DNA of 64,000 nt from Patiria miniata (lineage: Eukaryota; Echinodermata; Asteroidea; Valvatida; Asterinidae). Under the pieces are notes generated by a model. The model was given only the letters and a program-made list of their open reading frames with translations, was not told the origin of the DNA and did no database searches. The translations under genes were made by a program, and so were the position numbers. Of the stretch, positions 52,961-64,000 are shown in pieces. Position 1 is the stretch's first letter. Every line of letters begins with the position of its first letter. The stretch lies in NCBI RefSeq assembly GCF_015706575.1, contig NW_024037074.1:27703334-27767333 (forward strand), in the 5' to 3' direction.

Positions 52961-55523
52961 GGCGGAGCCTGCTATGCTGCATTCATTTGGTGCCTATAGT
53001 CTCTTTCGACATGCGCAGGTGCTGAATGCACTCTAGATCTTTCCCATAATGCACAGCTATAAGCTCTCTGTGTCAATGATGAATACCCTCACTTCCAACA
53101 ATTGGGAAATATACTGACAACTTCCAAAAGGTGCTGAAGACATACATCACATCAAAGCTTCAGTGATTAACCATCTTCTAATTTCTAACCAATTTTGGGG
53201 GATTAAGCTGACGTATTTTTTGGGTGATTTTTCCCTCCATAGATAGGATCACCCCTTTTTGTAGTCATGAAGCCCATCATCGCATCGCCATTTTAGAAAA
53301 TGATCCTTCCACTGCTTGCAAAATAGAGCGACCTTTGGGTCTAATCTATCATCCACGTTTCTCAGAAATACAAGCTCAACGTTCGGTTCAGAGCTTGGAT
53401 AGTTCATTGCTCAAGTAAGGGCCACAAAACTGTCGGCATAGGCTTATTTGGAGAGAAATGATCACAGTGATATGCAATACATGTATTGTGATTTGGTCGG
53501 CGTAAGCCTCTTACTGGTCTGCATGCGCAACTCTAGCTCTATGATGACAGCGACAACACTGCACTCTAAATACATGTACCGTACGGTACGGATGGGAAGC
53601 AGAGTCGGATGTACACTACAACTAGTAGGCCTACTGTTCAGCAGAGCATGCATGATGATGGGCGCGACGAATCCTGGGGTCGGAAAACATGCTCCTCGCA
53701 GCTACCATGCAGCTACAGAGGGGACGCCTGGTGTGGATACCCCACCCATGGAGGAATGCCGCACCCCACAAATAATATTACACGGCATTTGCCCTCAGGA
53801 GATCTTACAGAATACAGTACAGCCACTATAAGCACCCAGACCAACACAACAAAATGGAAATGTTCTCAAGAAACACCTTAGAATGGGGTCCTCGTGTATC
53901 AATAGGCCTTATCTAATTACTTAGACAACCGAAATGATATCCACATTTCCAATCAAATTAAAGATACACACGTACTTTCATGGACGATCAAATTATAAGG
54001 AGCCGCAACTGGCAAGCCGAGACTCTTACTAATAAGTCACTGAATGACAAAAGACTGATCTTTTCTTTTGTATTCCTCGAAAGAGAATACGGAGCCTGCT
54101 GTACCCTTCATTGTTATTTCGTTTCATTTCCCTCCGATTACAGAAAGCGGAACATAGGTGATGCATCGTGTATGATCCGTGATGGGGGCTGAACGGCAAC
54201 GTTATAATTGCCCCATTGATCTCTTGAATTGTTGGGGGCTTTAAATTAAGCGGGTTTATACAACAAGGCCCCCGCACACTTTTTGGAAATATTTAAGCCA
54301 AGTGAAAAGTTTATTTTCTTCTTTTTGTGAATTCGGTAGAAAATCAGTAGGTTCACCCTGAGGGCCGGACAAATTTGGAGTGTTCTTTTAAAACTGTCTC
54401 CCAAATTCCAGGCTTCTTAAGGGCTTTAGAAAAAGTATATCTGTTGAAGCAAAAGTTAAGCTGCAGCGATTTTTTTTTTTTTTTTTTTAGCTTTTTTTTT
54501 TTTTTACAAATCCCTTGAATTCAGCCTGAGGTCAGTGGGATTGAATGCTGGACTTCCATTCCCCTTACAACGTACGGCAACCGTGTCTGCTGATGGAAAT
54601 CGAGATCGGGGCCCAGGCGAAGGGTTTCCCGGTCCCCGCCCGGCGCGGCCCTCAATGGATCGGGTTCAGAATGGATTGAGTCTCACTGTCAGCTGGCTAA
54701 CTCAATCAGGCAGCGTGCCCTCTGCTGCGGTGGATTCCTCTCCTGACTAAGTAAAAAAATAACTTTCATGGCTTGAGTTTCAGTGGCAGTAATGGTCCCA
54801 GACAAAAGAGACTGCCTTATGCCGCGGCCCATCATGAGATGGCCATTTATGCCTGAAAAGTTGCTGTGTCGAAAGTTCCGCTCCTGCATGCAGTGCCTAG
54901 CTAGTATGCCCCTACTTGACAGTAATTGTCTGGCATCTACATGTACTCTGGTATGGATGCATTATTTACGCGTAACCTAGGGGAAAATCTGGACATTCCC
55001 AGCCGGATGTCTATTTTGAAGATTTTCTACGTTTGAGAAGTTTTGATCTCAAAATTTTCTCTAGGAATGCGCTATAGCCAAGGCCTGCCCAGATTCCCCC
55101 AATACACTGTACATCCAAAAGGCCAAACAGAACAGACACACCGTATAGGACTTTTTCACCGATGGAAACGCATATTTTTTTAGGCATTTTGCCAACTGTG
55201 GGGCCCACACAAATGTCATGTAGTCCAGTATATCTGGGCCCTATGAACATTCAATCACGAAACTGAAACTGGCGCGGAAGGCAGGTCAAGGACCCGCGTG
55301 GGGCTGGGCTGCACCGCAGGTACGGGGTACGGGGAATCTTTTCACGACCCCCGTGATGTCCGATCCCATGTCAAGTCGCCACTGAGTTGCGCTAGAGGGC
55401 GCCATAATATGCGCGTAAACAGCTGCTGTCCGTCATGTCCGTTGATGAATACTGCAGGCTGCAGCACAACTCGGTGGTCTACCTTTAAATTAAATGTTAT
55501 CGTAAAATTAAGACTTTTTCGAC
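52961..55523. other. Intergenic region between the divergent zinc-finger gene and PIK3C3
   Basis: About 2.5 kb separates the two head-to-head genes. The PIK3C3 5' UTR and promoter should be in the CpG-richer 55270-55523. Two long T runs occur near 54470-54505. I found no other gene; open frames here are short and not family-like. Confidence 0.5.
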
Positions 55524-55594
55524 ATGGCGGACGAGTTGGATAGATTCTACTATGTGTACAGCTGCGATTTAAGTGTCAGTGTACAAATTAAAGT
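55524..55594 (+). CDS. PIK3C3: PIK3C3 coding exon 1
   Basis: 71 nt encoding [20 protein letters not shown] and QIK, then two bases of Val24. Donor AAAGT/GTAAGT. Human begins [20 protein letters not shown], so length and register agree. Confidence 0.94.
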
Positions 55595-58500
55595 GTAAGT
55601 TGAGCATGTATGCTGTGCATGCCATGGAAATTGGGCATTATTTTGTTATGATCATGATCTCAAATTGCCACTGACATGACTGATTGCTCAATGCTAGCTT
55701 GATGATAGTTGATACTCCAGCTCCAAATTTTAGTCCAGTGCTCATCAGGAATTCGAAATTTAAATGTTGAATTCCTGATGAGCATTAGAGCTGGAGCTAA
55801 CTGATTGCATTGACAATTACATTAGCAACGAATTTCGGCCAAACCATTGTTAACAATAAACATGATTTATTGATGATGTATTAAATTATGTATAATGTAG
55901 GAAGTTTGATGCATGATCTAGTTTAATTTTGGGATTAAATATTGGACATCCGGAGTATTTAGAGCCCCACATTGATCTATTTTGTTAAATTTCCAGAAAA
56001 TATGTGTTTCCAAATGACCTAGAGAAAATTCCTGCTTTCGGACACGGACAAACTGTTTCCCAATTTCCCCTGAAGATTACAGGATAACTACTGGACTTCG
56101 AGAGAGATACGGAAATTGATTTTAGGCTGGGCCTACCGGGTTATTATTTTATACCCCGTGGCTACTGTTACGGTAGCCGTAACATGACTTTCAACCGCTA
56201 TCGTTTCTTCTGCTTCTGGTTTTTACTGCAACATACCCCTCGAAGGGATATTTAAAGTTGCAGGCAAATGAGGCAACTGTCTGGTTCAACGTCACGATCT
56301 TTGGCTGTTGGAACCAGACTATCAACCAAATGGTTCTCGGACTTTATTTCCCTTTTGAAGAAATTCTCCCAAACCACTGATTTCAAAGGCAAGAAAATGA
56401 CATCTACTACTGACTTAAATGAAAAGAACAATTTGATTGAAAAACCTTAAACTTAAGAAATCTATGTTAATTTTTTTTTTTTTATTTGAGTAGTACGGTA
56501 AAGCAAGGTCCCCAGCTCATTCAGCTAGCGTCTGCACCAATTGAGCTACCAAAGCGCTCTGGTTGGATGGGCAGTTGTAAATCTGATTCACATTGTGTTT
56601 TTACAATGCCGTAACGATAGTATTATTTATCCCGCGAGCGCGAGTGGAACACGGAATAATGTCCCGGCTGTGTCCCACACACCACTACATTTTCCGAGTC
56701 CCATGAGCGCAAGCGTGATAACGAATTTATCTTCAAGCAAACTTGACGCGCAATAAAGTTGGACCATCTATTTTATACACGAATCTTTCAGCGATTTAGC
56801 GCATGCAGCTGGAATGTCGCTCGCATCTTTTGGACAAATGTTGGAATAGCGCAATACACAGGGTGCAATATGGACCGTGCAATACAGCCTCATATCACAC
56901 TGTTGTTGCCATGGATTGACCAATCAGGATGGAGGAAACAAGTTTGCTTGAAGATAACATTGAAAATTGCGTTACGGCTGTCACAACGATAACCACTACA
57001 TATTTTATATTAACCCGGTAAGACTTCGTAGCTTCCATAGGCTTATTTAGACTGTGGAGCTATAAAAAGGACTTAAATTAAAGAAAAAACACAGTCCGTC
57101 GTTTAGATTTTCAAATTCGGGAACACAGCTCTTCAGGAAATTTAGCATGAATTGCTGTGTGGAAAATTGTTTTCAGTGTTGTAGTATTCAAACTCGGTAC
57201 TCGTACTCGAGTACTACTCGAGTACTTTTTTTTAGAGTACTCATACTCGTACTTGTATGTCAAAGTACTCGTACTCAAAACGACGGTACTCGTACTCGGA
57301 CAGCAAAGTTCTCGTACTCGACATATCAAAATTGTACTCGATCATCAAAGTACTCATACTCGATTACTCGAATAACAGTACTCGAAAAAAAAAAGGTATA
57401 GCTTGACTTACCAAGGCCTTATTTTATTATCAATACTTTCAGTTGGAAATGGTTGATTGTTTGCAGAGAAATCAAAGTTTCCTGATTTTTCTCTGTGCAC
57501 GTCAGGACCAATACATGTAACAGCTAGCCGTGAGTGGGTCTGTATATCGGTATGACTGGGCCTGCAGGCCAATTACGCACAATGAACCATTTGCCGTGTG
57601 GCCGTATTCGGAAATAGAAGTACCCGTACTCGTACTCGTACTCGTACTTGGCAAGTACTCATACTAGTACTCAGAAGTACAAGTACTCATACTCGTTGAC
57701 CTGAACTTGTACTCGGAATCTTAAACAAGTACTCGTATTTGTACTTGTACTCGGTAACCTAAGAACTCGGCAGTACTCGGTACTTGGAAAAAAGTACTTG
57801 ACTACAACACTGATTGTTTTGCAGTCATTCTTAATGATACTGGAATGGCAAATTAGAAAGTTCAGAGGTAACAGGGACAGGAAAAATGCCACACTTGGGA
57901 CCCTCAATGTATAGAATGACCCAAATATTGCAAGTACATTGTGTGAAACAAAAGGCAATATTGTTGTCATTGTTCGTCCCCAGTTGCCTACGACACTTAT
58001 GATTGATTCACCTACAGCTCTACAACTTCATCTCATTGTTTCGTCTTTTTTGTTATTGTGCAGTGGAACACTTGAAGGCAAACGGGACAGGCTGTCCTAC
58101 AAGTCCCTGATTGATGATCCCCATCTGCGGTTTTCAGGACTCTACGAGGACAGGTGTTCGGATCTCTATGTGACCTGCCAGATATTTGCCGATGGGAAAC
58201 CCCTAACCCTGCCTACAAGCACATCATACAAAGCTTTTAGTACCAGATGGAAGTACGTTATGTACATGTTGTGTACCAATGAATAGACCGACCCATTAAC
58301 CTCTGCCCCATGGTGTTTTGAGCAATAAAAGTTGTGATTTGTGTCCAACATTCGTGTGGGAAAGTCAGACATGCGTGCACTCGTAAATGGCGTGTGCGGC
58401 TAGAGCATGTACCGGTAGGAAGCCTTTAATGCATCAGTCTATGGTAAGAAGGACCTTGTGACCCCCGGAAACGGTGCATCATTGTCCAATAGCAAGTCTC

Positions 58501-61500
58501 CTTTATGTGGAGTCTATATCGTCGGTTACACCACGAAGTGACATATCTTGTACTCAAATTCCATAGACGATCCGTCAGTTCGTGGTGCAACCTATGATAT
58601 GTACATGTACAATGCACACATACCCCATCTTCAGGAAATGATGCATCGAACGCATACTTTGTCACTGTTCAGCAAATGGTTTGAACCCACACTTTCAAAC
58701 TTCCCCCCTTCTCCCCCCCCCCCCTCCGACGAGTCATACAATAAAGGACATGATGCACCCTCAACACATGGAGTTTGGTATGTGTATGTCACTATGTAAC
58801 TATCAAGTTAAACACATCAAGATTTTTGAATAAGATCATTCAAGTCCTAAACTAATATTTTAGCTTGACTTCCCAGTCACAAATTCTAGCTTTTATAAGA
58901 CAGAGAACAGGTGCACCCCCTAAAATATTCAGAGGCTTGTTAGAAATTTAGTTCAAAATAGTCCTGGGAACAATTCAATCTGTACCGGGAATTCATATTC
59001 AGCAACATCTAACAAATTTCATAACATTGCAACCCTTGTTTCATCATGTTGATTAAAAATAATAATACATTTTGGCAAATATTTGTACAATTAAAATTGT
59101 TCTGTTTTCATTCTATTTTTAATTTCTGTAATAGCTGGAATGAATGGCTAACACTACCAGTGAAATACAATGATTTACCACGAACAGCTATGGTGAGTGA
59201 GCATTTATAAAAGTGTCAATCTTAGGGTGTGTTCGATTAGCTCACCTGGGTTGACTCGGGTCAGCTCTTTGCTGTTTGAGTACATGTAGCTCCAACCTCG
59301 TCCCCAGGGTGTCGAGCAGTACGCGCCCACCACTACCTGCTCTCTCACCTTGGTATTGGATCATTTGCATGTGCAAGATTTTTGAACACATATGCAAATG
59401 AGGAACAGTCTGGTGCCTGGATATGCGTTACACATTAGCGTTTGTTTTTATATGCGGTGTCTGGGGTAAAACAGAGTCAATTCGTAGCAGCGCGAGCACG
59501 GCGTGAGTTACGAAAACACGATTTTTGAAATCAAACTGTTACGATCTTATCGAGACAACATGCAGTATCATATTTCATATTAATATGAGCAAATTGGAAA
59601 GGAAATTAGTATTTTCGAGAAGGTGTGGACGAATGATCGCGAAAACACGTACTGCACGTTGTGAATAATAGCACCAAGTACACGATAAAAATCCATTACT
59701 AGCCAATTGCGGTATCCAATCAGGATACAGGAAGAAAGTTTCCTATCCAGGGTTTACTATTGGAAACGCGGTTGGAAATAAAGTAAGCACTGGGGACGAG
59801 GTTGATGTAGCTCTGAAGTCGTACTTGGGGCTCACCGGGGTCAGCCACCACTGACCCTGCTCGTGGTCCTGGTGCAGAGTCAGCGATGGCAGTACGTCAC
59901 ACGCATGCGCTGTTCATTCCAAGAAACGGACAAATATGGCGGCTGGACAGCGGAAAAACTGAAGTGGATCAAAATCCACTTTAATTGAAATCTAAACATA
60001 GTTTTTTATTGATCTTATTGTGACCTTAGAGGCTGTTATTCCAGCCCGACTTTGACAGAAAAGCAGTAAATCTCAAACTAAGACTCAGTCCAAAAAGGGC
60101 GTTTTGTCAATGGCTCAGGCCGGGGCTACAGACGTCGCGTGAGGATCGTGATGGCCCACGGTTGAGCGATTGTTAGCCTGGCTCTCTTGGCTAACCCATC
60201 TGCCTTTATCCAAGTCGATCCGGGTGAGCTATTCGAACCGCACATTACATTGAAGGAATGTATGCATATGTTTAAGGACATCATTTTAGATGGCATGTAG
60301 CATACATTTTGATGACTGTTTGTCCAATGCCCTTTTCTGTACATGACAGTTTGTGTTCACCATTTGGGATGTGTATGGGCCAAGAAAAGCCTTGAAAGTG
60401 GGCGGCACTGCAGTTTCACTGTTTGGAAAGCATGGGTAAGTATTTGTTTCTGTTGCTTATCCTGTTAACACCATTTTACAGGTGGTACATGTATATGGAG
60501 GTTCCTAATTTTTACTGAAATTCATGTTTGGGCACTGCCAGGGTTTTGAAAGGAAGTTTTATAAATATATATCTCATTAATGACTCTGAAAAATGTTCCA
60601 GAACTCCTAATCTGTAATCTCCTTGACCATTACTAGATGATGGTTGCATAAGAGTTCAAAAATGCATTTTCAGGTTTATTTACTGAGGCTCTGTCATGGA
60701 CATTACATATTGCTGGAATTGCCTGTATGCATGTGAAAACTGTATCTCTATGAATTCAGTATAAATGTACGAAGGTGGAAATCAGACACAAAAATGCTTG
60801 CTCAAAACAAGACCAAGCGCAATAAATATTGAGCTTTACCATCATCTAGAAACCTATGGTACACAACTGTACGTGGTCAGGACCTGTTCATTGTCTGAGT
60901 GTGATTTTTCCCTGTGATGTTGGGCTAGATATTTATGCATAAACATGTCTACCAATCTAATCCTTACCCTGACCCTAGCCTGACCCTCACCTCCAACCCT
61001 AACACTAACCCTGGCCCTGACCCTTACCCCAATTTTGCTGTTAATTTTTTTGCTAGTTTTGTTAAGATACACATTTAAGATCGCACATTGTCAAGGAATG
61101 CCTGTGTTGCAAGTCGTTTGAACAGCTTGTGACTTGAGATGGAACTGGATGACTCGTGAACGTGATGGCCTTGTGATGACTTAAGATCCATCGCAAGTGC
61201 CACAACCCCGACGCTGTGGTTTCATTAACCCTTACCGAACTCAACCCATCAAAGCCCTACAGCAGGTGTTGTTGAAATCTGTTGGGATAGGTACAGTACC
61301 CCTAAACTGATGGTCTTTTACATTGGGTTTGGTATACCTCCAGAAACTAAGTCCAACAGTGTGTGTGTACAAATTCCCATGGTGGGTGTTGGAATTTGCC
61401 TGGATGGGTATGGTTCCTTGTAAATTATGCTGGGGAGTTAGGGTTAATTCACTCTCAATCATGGGCAGAACGTTTCGTCAAGGGATGCACGACCTCAAAG

Positions 61501-62749
61501 TCTGGCCCGGCGTGGAGGGGGACGGTAGCGTCAGCACCAGCACGCCGGGAAAGAGCGACGACGGACGAGAACAGATGTCCTCCCTGAGCAAGCTGACCAA
61601 GAAACACCACAAGGGCCACATGCTGAAAGTGGACTGGCTGGACCGTTTGACGTTCAGAGAGATTGAAATGATCAACGAGGTGAGAGAGCGTAAACAGCTG
61701 AGCAGAAGCAAGGCCACATGTCATGGCGCTGCTAGCACACTACGAGTGCGTTCGATTACTTCCCCCGCACTTACTCCTGCAAGCGCGATAGCGTTCGATT
61801 TACCTCTAACGTGACTTCCCGAGCCTGGCCCAAGTAACCGACTCGCCGAGCCAGTTACTTGGGTAAGTATCCCATAAGGCCATGCAATAAACATGGCTGC
61901 CAACGTGACGTCTGGCGGGCGCCTCAGGCCGTGTCCAAAGCCGGCTTCCAGAGCAATGGCTACATCTATTGTCAGCGCGTCCCCGCGTATTTTCAATGGG
62001 CGCGTACCTAGACCCAGCTCTAGACAGTTGATTTGGATGCAGCCTCAGTGTCATGTCAAAGTTCAACTTTCCAGCTCTTGCACGAAACTTTTATTTAGTC
62101 CACTGCACAAGTGTTTCATCACGCGAGAAGCCAGGCGCGAGTAAGCTGGGGGAAGTATTCGAATGCACTCTAGATGTATTTGCAATTAACAAATTAAGCC
62201 TTGTTCCATTCATAACAGCATGCTATCTGCAGAGCCAGAATTTTCTAAAAATACCTACGTAACACAACAGGAGAAATGTGCATCTAAGCATATGCATGTA
62301 TGGAAGTCTACCATGAAATACACTTTACGCTTACATGTAACTCTACCGTAACTCTCTAGGCATTTTTGCTAGGATGCAACTTCAATCCTACAAAATCCTC
62401 CAACTGCCTCCATGTGAAAATTGCATACAGCCTCAGTCTTCCAAAATCCTCCATTATTTCTTGAATGCGGTCCTTGGAGGGATGACCACTGCCTCCATCC
62501 TGCAAAATCCTCCAGCAATCACTGTCAAGCTGTTGAGGCACTGCCAGTGATATCCTGGAGCAGTGCGGAGGATTTATAATCTAGGCCTGAATTTATGCAC
62601 GGCTATAAGCATGAACAACACAAGGTCCGGCACTAGACCTTGACACAGTGCATCCTCCAAAACCAGCCACACATTTTGGCCATATGTCCTCAATCCTGCA
62701 AAATCCTCAAAAAATTGGAGGATCTGGGAAGGTTAGCACTATTAAAGGG

Positions 62750-62781
<32 letters not shown>

Positions 62782-63638
62782 CTAAGCTACCCCTCCCTGT
62801 AAAGTCTTTTCTGATATCATTGCCACATGATTTGTTTGTGATGGGCGTTTGATGACATCTTGGAAACTGATAAACTGTGTATGTTTTGGCACCGACTTCA
62901 TAAAAATTGGATTTAGCATTCATGCAAAATTGCAAATTGTTGTAGCTGGTTGCAGAAAAATCTTGTGTTGTCCAGTGACCATGTATGAGGAAAATTCACA
63001 TGTTGGTACCGGTACAGCGTGCTGTGGTCCAGAGGTTAGGCTGTTCAACTCGTGTGCCATGGTACATGGGTTCGAATCCTGACCGTGGGAACATGGTGCT
63101 TGTGCTCTTGAGCAAGGCACTTTACCATTATTGCTTCGTCCTTCGGATGGGACTTAAAGCCGTAGGTCCCGTGTGATGTGTAATGCATGTTAAAGAACCC
63201 AGTAACACGTCACTAAGAGAAGGGACTTGCCCCGGTGGTACTGGAAGTGGCTGCAATATGTGCCACAGCACCTTGTAAACCTTAATAAGGTGTTACATAA
63301 TGGGTCTCATATTTCTCATAATCTTCATTTACCTGTCTTGAATAATAGACATAATTTCAATGCCTTGAGTACCTAATTGTTGGTAGACACGTGCGCTATA
63401 TAAGACTCCAGTATTGTATTATTCATTCATAGATGGAAGTATGGAGTATAAATAATCATAAATACAACATGCTTTGTCCAATTGAGCCCAAAGTTTTTAT
63501 TCCCCTATTAAGCAGTTTATTTGTTTCTTTTGAAAACAGAGAGAAAAGAGGGACTCCAATTTCATGTACTTGATGATTGAGTTCCCCAAGGTGCACTACA
63601 ATGGCACGCATGACTTCTCCATTGTCCACTATGATAAG
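55524..63638 (+). CDS. PIK3C3: PIK3C3 (Vps34), class III phosphatidylinositol 3-kinase, N-terminal C2-domain part in six exons; continues past the right edge
   Basis: Vps34 phosphorylates phosphatidylinositol to PI3P on endosomes and autophagosome precursors, in complexes with Vps15 and Beclin 1. Six plus-strand exons give 238 codons with consistent phases. Landmarks: [22 protein letters not shown] at the start; [71 protein letters not shown]; and [18 protein letters not shown]. All are close to human PIK3C3 at the same positions and cover most of the C2 domain that precedes the helical and kinase domains. The start is ATG at 55524 in GACATGG. Full-length family members have about 890 residues, so roughly three quarters lies to the right. 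Introns 1, 3 and 5 hold DNA transposons. Confidence 0.96.
55706..55801. repeat. Imperfect palindrome around GAATTC in PIK3C3 intron 1
   Basis: AGTTGATACTCCAGCTCC and GTGCTCATCAGGAATTC on the left are inverted on the right as GAATTCCTGATGAGCA and GAGCTGGAGCTAACTG. A stem-loop of about 96 bp, probably a small decayed element. Confidence 0.7.
57174..57812. mobile_element. hAT MITE with TACTCG arrays and 8-bp target duplication
   Basis: 639 bp flanked by perfect 8-bp duplications ATTGTTTT (57166-57173 and 57813-57820). The ends CAGTGTTGTAGT and ACTACAACACTG are inverted repeats typical of hAT. Both subterminal regions are rich in GTACTCGTACTCG-type repeats (about 57195-57380 and 57620-57790). 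No transposase. It lies in PIK3C3 intron 1. Confidence 0.95.
58064..58252 (+). CDS. PIK3C3: PIK3C3 coding exon 2
   Basis: 189 nt, residues 24-87, from [18 protein letters not shown] to SYKAFSTRW. Acceptor TTATTGTGCAG, donor AA/GTACGT. Strong match to human SLEGKREQKSYKAVLEDP. Confidence 0.96.
59135..59192 (+). CDS. PIK3C3: PIK3C3 coding exon 3
   Basis: 58 nt, residues 87-106: [19 protein letters not shown], matching human WNEWLKLPVKYPDLPRNAQ. Acceptor TAATAG, donor ATG/GTGAGT. Confidence 0.96.
59226..60243. mobile_element. 1.0-kb element with TTCGATTAGCTCACC ends
   Basis: The left end GTGTGTTCGATTAGCTCACC TGGGTTGACTCGG is matched by the inverse of the right end, GTGCGGTTCGAATAGCTCAC CCGGATCGACTTGG, with several mismatches. 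The interior is interrupted by the 59293-59804 element. In PIK3C3 intron 3. Confidence 0.75.
59293..59804. mobile_element. 512-bp MITE with 9-bp target duplication, nested
   Basis: The ends CAACCTCGTCCCCAG and CTGGGGACGAGGTTG are perfect 15-bp inverted repeats. They are flanked by identical ATGTAGCTC (59284-59292 and 59805-59813). A 9-bp duplication fits Mutator-like elements. It inserted into the larger element around it. Confidence 0.9.
60350..60435 (+). CDS. PIK3C3: PIK3C3 coding exon 4
   Basis: 86 nt, residues 107-135: [28 protein letters not shown], matching human [26 protein letters not shown]. Acceptor GACAG, donor GG/GTAAGT. Confidence 0.96.
61469..61679 (+). CDS. PIK3C3: PIK3C3 coding exon 5
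   Basis: 211 nt, residues 135-205: [20 protein letters not shown], a variable Ser/Thr loop, then [23 protein letters not shown]. Acceptor ATGGGCAG, donor GAG/GTGAGA. Confidence 0.96.
61744..62170. mobile_element. 427-bp MITE with GAGTGCGTTCGATTACTTCCC ends
   Basis: The left 23 bp and the inverse of the right 23 bp differ at two positions. It starts 64 bp after exon 5 of PIK3C3. A second element (61925-62048) lies inside. The ends resemble in style (TTCGATTA) those of the 59226 element, but the interiors differ. Confidence 0.85.
61925..62048. mobile_element. 124-bp relative of the TAAGGCTGTGTCC MITE, nested
   Basis: Shares GTGTCC, GGCTTCCAGAGC, TGTCAGC, ATGGGCG and ACCTAG in order with 16748-16872. 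Its ends are decayed (CAGGCCGTGTCC and GGATGCAGCCT). Confidence 0.75.
62751..62781 (+). repeat. 31-base G run
   Basis: Uninterrupted G homopolymer in PIK3C3 intron 5. Its length is unreliable in sequencing. It could form G-quadruplex DNA or RNA on the sense strand. Confidence 0.9.
63019..63425 (+). mobile_element. tRNA-derived SINE, family A-like
   Basis: The head GTGGTCCAGAGGTTAGGCTG and GGGTTCGAATCCTGACC gives A and B boxes. The body includes GAGCAAGGCACTTTACCATT and TTGCTTCGTCC, and the end has GCGCTATATAAGACTCC before a short TATT tail. In PIK3C3 intron 5, sense orientation. Confidence 0.85.
63540..63638 (+). CDS. PIK3C3: PIK3C3 coding exon 6
   Basis: 33 codons, residues 206-238: [20 protein letters not shown], matching human [20 protein letters not shown], then SIVHYDK. 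Acceptor GAAAACAG, donor AAG/GTGAGG. Confidence 0.93.
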
Positions 63639-64000
63639 GTGAGGTTCTTGCTTCCGATGTAGCACTACAGGGTCATTAAAAAAACCACAAAATTCAAATG
63701 TCGGGACTATTGTTTTAGTGACGTTCTGCATGTAGCACTTTCAAAATCTCAGATACGAGAGCCCAATTCATAAGCTTTCTTTCAGTACAAGAATCATTTG
63801 AATCACTTAAAAATGTACTTTTCAAGTTACGGAATTTTAAATGCAACCACCGTTTTAAAGTTCTGTCCACGATCACAAAAAGGGAAGTGTTCTTTCAGCA
63901 AAACCAAAACAAATCACATAGGGATGTGTGTGAATGGTTTTCGTTTTGCCATGAGTTGTGTTTAAAATTCCTCAACTTGACAAGTACATGAGTAAATTGA
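63639..64000 (+). other. PIK3C3 intron 6, start
   Basis: Begins GTGAGG. No further exon was recognised before the window ends. Confidence 0.6.

Noticed and set aside
60960..61030. CCCTAA-like telomere repeat
   Set aside because: Only degenerate CCCTNAC words in a short stretch inside PIK3C3 intron 4. There is no regular TTAGGG array.

Overview
The window looks like nuclear DNA of an invertebrate deuterostome. An echinoderm is my best guess, at moderate confidence. The genes are intron-rich and closely resemble vertebrate PDE8, KHDC4 and PIK3C3. The non-coding DNA is AT-rich and full of short palindromes (ACATGTACATGT, ACCGGTA), tRNA-derived SINEs, small inverted-repeat DNA transposons and one DIRS retrotransposon.

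Layout. Four protein genes were rebuilt by joining exons at GT-AG (once GC-AG) sites with matching phases. (1) About 0.95-6.3 kb, minus strand: the first two coding exons of a PDE8-type cyclic-nucleotide phosphodiesterase that runs off the left edge. (2) 12.75-34.81 kb, minus: a complete KHDC4/BLOM7 homologue, 15 coding exons and 688 codons, an RNA-binding KH-domain splicing-associated protein. (3) 41.57-44.55 kb, minus: an intronless 992-codon polydactyl C2H2 zinc-finger protein ending in an Ikaros/Hunchback-type dimerisation zinc-finger pair, with a probable untranslated first exon near 52.7 kb. (4) 55.52 kb to the right edge, plus: the first six coding exons (238 codons) of PIK3C3/Vps34, covering the C2 domain. 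Genes 3 and 4 are head to head.

Mobile DNA. A 5.3-kb DIRS element lies antisense in KHDC4 intron 4. Its reading frames are broken, but its inverted terminal repeats and internal complementary region are intact enough to define both ends. Other elements include two TTAA-flanked MITEs in two different genes, a hAT MITE with a perfect 8-bp target duplication and TACTCG arrays, a foldback element whose arms are inverted minisatellites (35.6-36.9 kb), a nested pair with a 9-bp duplication in PIK3C3 intron 3, another nested pair in PIK3C3 intron 5, and at least seven SINE copies.

The genes are not an operon and no common pathway links them. PDE8 acts in cAMP signalling, KHDC4 in RNA processing, the zinc-finger protein in transcription and PIK3C3 in autophagy and endosomal lipid signalling. 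I saw no real tRNA, rRNA or CRISPR. The most unusual items are the DIRS circle-junction architecture, the 18-finger Ikaros/Hunchback-like protein with two uORFs, the GC-AG intron in KHDC4 and the foldback minisatellite element.
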